Of a stretch of DNA of 29,450 nucleotides, positions 22,131 to 29,450 are shown piece by piece (positions within the stretch are counted from its first letter, which is position 1; every line of letters begins with the position of its first letter). The position numbers and the translations under genes are program-made. The notes under the pieces were generated by a model, which made no database searches, had not been told where the DNA came from, and saw nothing but the letters and a program-made list of their open reading frames with translations. This DNA comes from Phallusia fumigata (Eukaryota; Chordata; Ascidiacea; Phlebobranchia; Ascidiidae), in NCBI GenBank assembly GCA_008931825.1, contig QXVZ01003255.1, forward strand, positions 1 to 29,450, given 5' to 3'.

Positions 22131-23725
22131 CACTGCGTCTCAACACAAACTTGTCCACTCAACCATGTTAACAAACCTGTGTGTGATTAAAGTAGGTAGA
22201 ATAACGGAAATTGTCCAGAAAACCTGACTTTACCGTATAAAAATACACGTGTGCTTTTGCATACAACCCCAAATATTCCAAATAAATTAGGGATCACGTT
22301 TTAAAGAAACCAATGTCTGCTAAACGCGACAGTTTCCGATTGGTTTCGATTTAATTTTATTGTTCTAGTAGTAAATTATCATCACTTGTCTACCTGGGAC
22401 AATATACCGGGTTGGTCGGGTGCTAGGTTGGCTTGTAAGGGGATATTGTACAGGCGATTAGGCATGTTGCCCACAGGATATTCGCTTCACTAGTTTGCGA
22501 CCCATTGTTCAGCAGTTCCCCCTTTTTTGAGTGTCGTCTTGACGGTAACTGCACACAAACCACAAAATTTAAGGTCCCCGTTTCTTAGCAACCACTATTC
22601 CCTATTGTAATTGACATGTCAAGGTACATTACACGTCGCTTTGGGTTTTCAAGCATTATTGGTTTATAGTTTTTGTGAAACTTTTGTCAGTGTTGTCAAT
22701 TCAAAACTAGGAACTACAATAGAGTGTTGAATATATAGGCACCAAATTAAACTTAAAACACCAGAAGACAACCACCTCATGGGTTAGAAATAAATTCTTA
22801 TCTGGTTAACATCACACCAACATTAACGCGCGGCTCGAACCAACAGAGCGTAACGACCGCCAGACGACGAATGGCAGGTGCACAGCGGTCGTTTGTTTGT
22901 TCTATTATGACGCCGCTGAGCGCTCGACACCAGCGTAGCGACGTCCGCCCACAAATTGTCAGATCCAAATCAAACCAGTGCACTGTTTCTTACCGCGTGT
23001 GCGATATTTGTATTTGTGCCACATCGCACAACGCGAGGAGATATCTAATAGTAGATTTGTGTACACGACTTTGCTCAGCGGGGTATTTTTCCCCTGCGGT
23101 GTTGGAACTTGTATAGTGTATCCGTTCCGACGAGCCGTTCTTTGACCAAATGCTTACGATGTTTGAATGTAAACAACAAACGAACTGTCCACTGTTGTTC
23201 GGAAATTACTCTACTAAAACAAACATCCCTTGCAATGCAAAAATCTGATATGTGATGTCATCGCTGGACAGTTCAGATTTAGAGTGATTATAAAAGGTGT
23301 ACACATACTTTTAACATCACGATAATGAAGTAAAGGTTGCTGGGGTTTCAATGCAGCAGTTGTATTTGCTTTTAAGCTCATCGTAGTTGACCTTACTCGT
23401 ATGCATCCTGATTAAACCTACCATCTCGTGTAAATGTTATTTCCGCTCTACCGTGGGAATGTACACAAACCTCTTTCCGCCCGAAAGCCACCCTAGTTCT
23501 TGCTGCATTGTCATGTTTTGTGAGCTCTGCCCGTAGCCTCTGTGGCGAATCGTGCTTTTTTAGAGCCCTGTCGGTTTAGGACTTCAAGATGACGCTTAAA
23601 TGTGCCGTGATTTTGGAATAAATACAAGAACAAAATTCACAATGTTTTATAACGTGCGTGTTGATTACCGTTTTAGTATTAGTAAGCACATATACACACT
23701 GCGTTTTTGTGAATTAGTTTTGCCT
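22131..23725 (+). repeat. 1.6-kb haplotype doublet in the EGF intron, copy B
   Basis: This copy is bounded by N 22130 and N 23726, so it is a separate contig placed after its allele. Together with 2429-3034 it reconstitutes a second haplotype of 19445-21655, except for about five bases missing at the contig break. Confidence 0.9.
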
Positions 23726-23726
23726 N

Positions 23727-25635
23727 CGGCTTAGATGTTCGTCGATAAAAATATTATTATGACATTAAAATGACATTTAAAACGGCATTTTTGTCGATAA
23801 AAGTATAGCAGTGTTACATTTGGTTGCGTTGTTGTATGAAAAATTCCGTCCTGCTTCGTCATGTATGTGAACACACTTGGGTTTTTTAATCAAAGTTTTT
23901 GACGTCGAAATAATAAGATACAACGACTAACGTCCAAACACGGTAATTGTGCGTTTAATGCCATGCACAAGACTTGAGGTATACTCTTGAAGCAATCAGC
24001 TGTGGTAGATAGTTCTAAACTCCTGCCCCTCAATCCACATAGATATGATCGTCACACGAAAAGTCAAAGTCGATAAAATCGCCTTAGGTCAGGAAAGCAT
24101 CGACAAGCATGTATGAATCTCACCAATACCCAATCTGCCATGCTTTGAAGTTACCGTAATGCTCCATCACGACTGTAGTAATCCCATAGTATCGACGTAC
24201 AGTGCTTACGTAGCTTAGCGTGGGAAAATTTAGCCAGAACTCGGTTGTTTGTTGATGGTTGGTTTATTGGTGTTTTCTACCATCGACACCAACCGGTTTA
24301 CACAGGCCTGATAACAGTTTTCAATTTTTAACATCTTGTGAATGTCGTTACATGTAAATTGTTCTGTAGGTTAAAAAATGTCACTTAATATGGATTGTTT
24401 CAGACCAGTCAATAAAGGGGTAAAAGACCAATTTAAAAATAGTTTGGGATGTTCTCGTTTAGATTTGTCATTTTTTAGGACAATGGGTGAAATAAAATAC
24501 TAAAAACTATTCCAAAACTTCTTCTACGTGTATTTTTGTTACAATGTCTACAAACAAAAAGAGTGCGTTTCTAAATTTTCTTAAATTACACGTGCTTCGT
24601 GGAGTACATTGCCTATTCATTTCAAACGTGAGATTTTACAAGCAACCGCATAGCGAGTTGTAATAGTTTATGTAATCCAGCATTTAAACCGCTGGTTCCT
24701 TCCTAAACCGACCAGTTCCCATGCAAGACGTCCACCGGGCAGGGATTAAGAGCTGCTTGTATAACTTACAACACAACGTGTCTACCTAATCACCAACCAC
24801 ACATCGCTATGCAACTGTTACTTGCACACCTGTAGTGACGTCACAGTCGACTACCAGACGCGTCATGACATGACAATTATGACGTAGCTACGTGTGGTTT
24901 CCCTCAGGGGGAGCATGAATATTTATGAGTTGTGTCAATCGTTTATTCGGCTATTTGTCGGCTGTTGCGCGAGAACATTGCGATGATGGCGAAGGTTGTA
25001 AATCAACCCAGTGAAGCTGCCATAAAACTAATAAAATATCATTTTATTGTTTTGGCGCGAAGATTCAATTTAAAAGACAAATCTTTTTCGGAATTTTGCG
25101 AGTGTTAATGTTGAATTTATTATCATATTGCATTTGTAACACTTACAACAGTTCTTGTGGTTACATTCCTATATTATTTTTAATTATTTTGCTTTTAGCA
25201 GGTACAACAATTTGATTTCACATTAACTCAAAATTTTATCTCTCAAAAAAAAACAGTTATTTACTTTTTTCACAAACAATATTACAAAATCCCTGTTACA
25301 TTAACTGTAAGATTAGCTGAAATGTTTTAACCATCTTAGCTCGGCGATATTTTATGCTTTCCAACTAAAAACAAATTCGAATTTTTAGCAAATCCATCGA
25401 TTCCCAACATCCATCTTATTGTGTATTAGCTCTTGACACGCTTTAATCCACTGCGTTCCAATTCCCACAAGAGCCCATCGAAAAACGCGCGTTGAACGCG
25501 ATTTTATTGTTACACAACCATCACCAATGTCGTTAACATTCACATTTGATCACAGTCATGGGAATGGGCGACTGCAATCGATTAAATGCGCTTGCCTGCT
25601 TTGGTTATTGCTAAATTGGGCGGAATAAAATAAAC
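23727..25635. other. Long intron or gap, last part
   Basis: No exon is recognised. It holds a CRE palindrome TGACGTCA at 24836-24843 among further ACGT words up to about 24893, and Su(H)-type words at 24219-24226 (CGTGGGAA) and 25462-25469 (TTCCCACA). Confidence 0.4.
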
Positions 25636-25779
25636 TGTGGGAATGTCAGCCCAAGTTTTCGGCTAGCGACAATTGGTGATTGTAATGTTCAGGGACCAAT
25701 TAATCGCTCCAAATTTGGGTCGCAATGCTTTATATAGCTTTGTCGCTTTTCCCACGAGCTTGTATCTTTTTGCGATAAA
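25636..25779 (+). promoter_or_regulatory. Candidate core promoter with Su(H)/RBPJ-type sites
   Basis: In order: TGTGGGAA (25636-25643), CCAAT (25696-25700), TATATA (25731-25736), TTCCCACG (25749-25756) and an ATG at 25780. The 35-bp CCAAT-to-TATA spacing and an expected start site near 25760 fit a core promoter. The following codons (MSFVRICIIRLFV) are hydrophobic enough for a weak signal peptide before the N at 25830. If real, the EGF exons downstream belong to a separate gene starting here. Confidence 0.35.
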
Positions 25780-25831
25780 ATGAGTTTTGTTCGGATTTGT
25801 ATCATTCGTTTGTTTGTCAAAACCTTACTNC

Positions 25832-26159
25832 GCTGTTAACCCTTGTGTCCATGGAACATGCTCCGATCATATGGACGACGGTTACATCTGCACCTGCCAG
25901 AAAGGCTACAGAGGTATTTGATAGGTTTAACTTGTTTGTTAGGCTCAAAAGTAAAGTTGTGACTTATATACATCGGTTGCACACAAACATTGCAGGTTTG
26001 ACGGCATTTTGGGCTGTAACGTGCTGGTCAATGGTCTAAGCTTACAATACATTTTTCTACCAAATGTATGTGATTGTGTGACAACTTTTTTACATTCTTA
26101 CAGGCAAGACTTGTGCTGTCGACATCGATGAATGCTCAGCCACACCGAACCTTTGCAAA
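25832..26159 (+). CDS. EGF-repeat exons, including start of a calcium-binding EGF domain
   Basis: Two exons are seen. The first, up to 25913, encodes AVNPCVHGTCSDHMDDGY and then ICTCQKGYR, the core of an EGF-like domain; its 5' part is lost at N 25830. The second, 26104-26159, encodes GKTCAVDIDECSATPNLCK with a CAG acceptor and a GTAAGT donor. It closes the first domain and opens a calcium-binding EGF domain (DIDEC). Phases agree (1, then 0). Such tandem EGF modules occur in Notch-, fibropellin- and fibrillin-like extracellular proteins; the family cannot be chosen from two modules. The gene continues beyond the window. It probably belongs with the signal-peptide exons at 17274-17832, or starts at 25780. 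Confidence 0.8.
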
Positions 26160-27511
26160 GTAAGTCCGAAACTTTTTACAGAAACTTATATAGAGTTGAT
26201 AACAAGAACAGAACGAAACGTTAGATGGATAGGTTTTGTATGCTTATAACGACGTAACTATGTTGATTTCTTGCTAATATAAAGCCTTGAACAATATATA
26301 CAATGCCATCAAGGTCTCGTAAATAACATTAAAGCACCCGTTTACGCAAACCTTACCACAACATGAGAAGTCGACGCCAAACCCCTAAAATGAGAGACTT
26401 TAATAGCCAATGACCCTAAAACGTCGAAACCCTCAAGTAGATTAACGCAAGTTATCACATCACCGGGTTTAAAACAACATCCTATCGTCGCAATCTCATC
26501 TCTTTTGCACTTGAAATTAATTGCTGACTTACTGACGGCGTTCGTAGGGTGCGGTTGGCTATTTCGCTTTTAATCAAAGTAATTATCTCCATCGGCGTCT
26601 CACGAGTTAATATTTGACGAAACACGAGCCAAGATTGCCTCAAGTCACACCTATATCCTTCAGCAAATGTCGGGTTAGCTGCCTATAGGGCAGATTTTCC
26701 GTGCTTTGGTTGCTGTTGGTCGAAAAACGGTGGCCCGAAAAAATCGACAAGTACATCTTTCTCCACCTTTTAAATGCGATTTTAAGGCCCAACAATGTCA
26801 ATCTAAGAATTTTTTCTGTGAAAAATAACATGTATTGATGTTTTGACTGCTTTTATATGGTAGTGGCTTTAATAAGCAGCCCCATCAAACTGTTAACTTT
26901 CGCTGGTGGTCTCTGCGGCGCCTACAACATGTTTATTATCATCCAAGCAGCTATTCACATGTTAGCGTCGGCCTTTCGCGTTGTGTGGTAACTAACATCA
27001 TCGGAATTTAGCCACTAAACAGGATTTTTGCCTTTTGCTGGTCTCCCGGGAGTTTCCAACGCTCTTTTGCCTCTAAATCCCCGTGTTGATATGTGGAAGC
27101 CTTAGGGTTTGGCGAAAGTGCTGTGCGACGAAGTGGTGTGTGTTTGATAAATAGCGGTGAAGAATTTCGCTGTTAACCGTCAGTCAAATGCTCACAATCG
27201 AAATATGAGCTTCATGTGTTGAGCTTCCTTTTTCCTTGTGTAAACTTTGGTGTTGGCGGCAACTTCGCTAATTTCGCTGCAAATTCGCAGCTCCGAGTGA
27301 CACCGTTAAAAACCTTTTGCTCGAATACTGGTGTATTCAATTCTGATCTATTCAAAACGTAATAAACCAAAGTATTCTAGAACAATCTATTAATATTCCA
27401 AATAGCGCATACAAAGCGTGGTGATGGCATGTTTATGTTTTGGAATGTGTCAGCGTTTGAACAATGAGGGTTAACTAACCTCGAAATGGCGCCAATTGTC
27501 GAAACTTCATG

Positions 27512-27555
27512 TCATGAATAATTAAACGCGCTATTATTCTCTTAATAATTCATGA
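27512..27555. repeat. A/T-rich inverted repeat
   Basis: The arms TCATGAATAATTAA (27512-27525) and TTAATAATTCATGA (27542-27555) pair over 14 positions with one mismatch around a 16-base loop. The arms contain TAATTA/ATTA words of homeodomain type. It could be a paired factor-binding site, a hairpin or a transposon end. Confidence 0.4.
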
Positions 27556-27780
27556 ATCGTTGTCAATTTAACACCTGTATTCGTTGAGATTATCTGACAT
27601 TTCTATTTTAAGACGAAGAAAGTAAAATTTTCGAAATTTCGTTTTAAAATAGTCATATACAGTTGCATGTTTGAAGGAATGTCATCGAAAAAAATAAACG
27701 AAATCTGAAAAGCTGCAAAACTAAAAAAGTTGTAACAAATGATAATTTTAAGGTTTTAAATACTTGTATTTTCCAACAAT

Positions 27781-27815
27781 AAGAACAGTATTTGTCGAAA
27801 CGTAAAAAATGTTTT
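27781..27815. repeat. Short dispersed repeat, diverged copy C
   Basis: AACAGTATTTGTCGAAACGT, then AAAAAATGTTTTAC, resembles the core and tail of the repeat in the BCL11 introns (1301-1349 and 1974-2015). The similarity is short, so the assignment is tentative. Confidence 0.35.
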
Positions 27816-28439
27816 ACTTACAAGTAAAGCCTTTTATCTTCAATGATTTTAATATTGTCCTTTTAAAACCTTGTCCGTATATTAAGTTTATAAGCGGAAT
27901 TGGACTGTGTCAAAATATGTTCTCAAGTTGTGCTTCAACTTGGCATCCGATAACATTAAAGTGTTGAAGGTATATCGGCAATATCTTGTGCACGTTGCAA
28001 CCTCAAGTTGTGGCGAGTGCTGGAGGGCGTTTGTTGCTCGTGTTGTGTAAGGGCAAGGTCACACGCACCCAGAGTAACACCTGCACATTTTGTAACACAA
28101 CAACCCCGTATCAAAATCTGATGTGACTTTTATGGATAAAAATCGAGCTTATTGCTTCAGCCCAGTAAATTATGAGAGTAGCAGTCTTCAAACTGCAATA
28201 AAAAGGAGAGTTGTGGTAGTAAGGCCACCACAGATGGTAAAACATTGAAAATATAACTGCTGCGCGTAATTTCATCATTTAAAGAAACCCCTCAACATGG
28301 TACTGTGGGTAGAAATATAAAAGTAGTACAGTAGTATTTATGTAGCTTGATTTACATTAATTAGGTAGCTTCACATTTGCATTGCAAGCAAACATAACCT
28401 TGTTTTTGTGTCATCGGGGAACAAAAAAGGTAGTAAACA

Positions 28440-28800
28440 TACATTGGTCCCTAAACCACCCCCGCCTGCCATATGTACCCACTCTCCCCCCGCCCGCGCG
28501 GCCATTACACCCCGCCGATTACTTATTGATGACGTTTCAGCGCGCGTCGAGCCGCAGAGCGCACGCACACACGCGCTGTTCGTCTCGTGCACACGCACGG
28601 CGTGGGAAAGAAGCGATTCGGTCGCTCGACGCTCGGATTAGACAAAGAGCGAGCTGCGCTTCGAGATTTCTCGCTTTCTCAATTAAAGCCACTTCGGTCT
28701 CACTCGGCTGGCCACCGCCACCCCTTGCTACTCAAGTTACCGGGGACGGGGGAGCCTGTTGCTATGGTAGCGATTAACGTCATTAAGTGCTGGGGCAGTG
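28440..28800. promoter_or_regulatory. CpG-rich patch, possible promoter or enhancer
   Basis: In contrast with its A/T-rich surroundings, this stretch is rich in C, G and CpG, with C-runs, GCGCGCG words, an AC/GC tract and a Su(H)-type CGTGGGAA at 28601-28608. Three overlapping reading frames are open by composition, none with a known motif. It may mark a regulatory element or a transcription start; no gene can be named. Confidence 0.35.
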
Positions 28801-29450
28801 GGGCGGAACGGTTCTGATTCAAATCAATGTCCAACTGCGGTCATTGTTTTCTTGTCACAGTTAAAGTGGCTTCCCTTCGACCCCAAACACTCAAATTTCC
28901 CTTGTCCTTGTGAACAATAGTGGGCTGTAATGGAGCAGCGTTTATCACTGGGCATACGCTTACGCCAGTTAACTTGATAAATCAAAAAATCCGTTGTTTT
29001 GGTTTGATATAATCAGTCGACGACTTTTCCATTTTTTTTATGGTTTCTAAAAAAAACGAATCTGTTGAAAAGCGGTTTTAAAGAGTCACCGTATAAACAT
29101 TATTGCTTGACTGTCGTTAACTGAAATGTAAACTTGGCGAGTTTGCGGAAATGTTCTGTCAACTTAGCTGTTGAATCACATCATGGTCGCCTTGTGTACT
29201 TTTCACATGCTCTCTGTGGCTATGACAACCATTTTATGTACTTTTCATCGGGTATTCGTATGTTTGTAATCGTGTCAGTGTTCGAAACCAAAGTCGTTAG
29301 CATAGATTCTTTGAAAGTCAACTCTAATCGCGAGATCTTAACATCCATACATATACTGTTGCTACCAGGCGTTGTATAAACTTATAATAGCTCTTCTGAC
29401 AAATGCATTTGCGCGTACCGACGTTTCAACGTTCTATACAGGTCGTCTTC
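28801..29450. other. Right end of window, nothing recognised
   Basis: This A/T-rich sequence has one 81-codon ORF (29134-29379) without a recognisable domain and no EGF-type cysteine pattern. It may be intron of the EGF gene. Confidence 0.4.

Larger units (their letters stand above)
26160..28439. other. Non-coding region after the last EGF exon seen
   Basis: No further EGF exon (paired Cys with GYxG) was found on the + strand, so the next exon is probably beyond the window. An inverted repeat lies at 27512-27555 and a relative of the BCL11-intron repeat at 27781-27815. The minus-strand ORF at 26640-26831 has no motif. Confidence 0.45.

Noticed and set aside
20059-23725. A pair of 1.6-kb direct repeats as LTRs of a retroelement
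   Set aside because: The edges coincide with N bases, there are no coding domains between the copies, no primer-binding site or TG...CA ends, and the neighbouring 606-bp block shows the same allelic pattern.
28382-28817. Overlapping ORFs in the CpG-rich patch
   Set aside because: Several frames are open at once because of base composition. None has a domain or splice signals.
1-29450. tRNA, rRNA, snRNA, spliced-leader RNA and CRISPR arrays
   Set aside because: No T-arm plus acceptor pairing, no regular repeat-spacer pattern and no recognisable RNA-gene core was found by eye; a covariance-model search was not possible.

Overview
The window looks like nuclear DNA of a compact, AT-rich, highly heterozygous metazoan. 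A tunicate such as Ciona fits best (inference, about 0.6). Reasons: short introns of about 300-500 bp with clean GT/AG borders, metazoan transcription-factor genes packed a few kb apart, and many doubled stretches that behave like two alleles of one locus. No bacterial, viral or organellar signal was seen.

Layout. (1) 1-4364, + strand: the 3' part of a BCL11A/BCL11B-type zinc-finger gene (five exons, ending in three C2H2 fingers). (2) 4365-8663: non-coding, with a CRE/E-box cluster just after the BCL11 stop, a doubled stretch at 6886-7947 and a GAACCGG-rich block near 8000. (3) 8664-9680, + strand: a complete four-exon gene for NC2-beta/DR1, a histone-fold repressor that binds TBP. (4) 10374-14179, - strand, tail-to-tail with DR1: a 1,169-codon intronless gene for an MGCGSS-start, leucine-rich-repeat plus RRM-like protein that I do not recognise. 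(5) 15353-15931, - strand: a 192-aa protein with the coiled-coil and RNA-binding core of LINE ORF1 proteins, behind a predicted membrane segment. (6) 17274-26159, + strand: exons of a secreted EGF-repeat gene, as a signal-peptide/first-EGF exon pair and a second EGF exon pair separated by about 8 kb of mostly non-coding DNA. (7) 26160-29450: non-coding, with a CpG-rich patch at 28440-28800.

The strongest hidden structure concerns the assembly. Eight single N bases (2428, 3035, 3587, 7423, 13449, 14764, 22130, 23726) bound stretches that re-read sequence present elsewhere in the window, identical or a few percent diverged; a ninth (25830) interrupts an EGF exon. The simplest reading is that alternative-haplotype contigs were laid end to end. 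One 606-bp contig in the BCL11 intron (2429-3034) is the allele of 19445-20053, 17 kb away. These joins duplicate a zinc-finger exon, break the LRR gene's frame and probably removed EGF coding sequence.

The best biological candidates are the LRR-RRM protein with a predicted lipid anchor, the membrane-anchored LINE-ORF1-like protein, and a group of Su(H)/RBPJ-type sites around the EGF exons next to a CCAAT-TATA core promoter. The genes look functionally unrelated; nothing resembles an operon.
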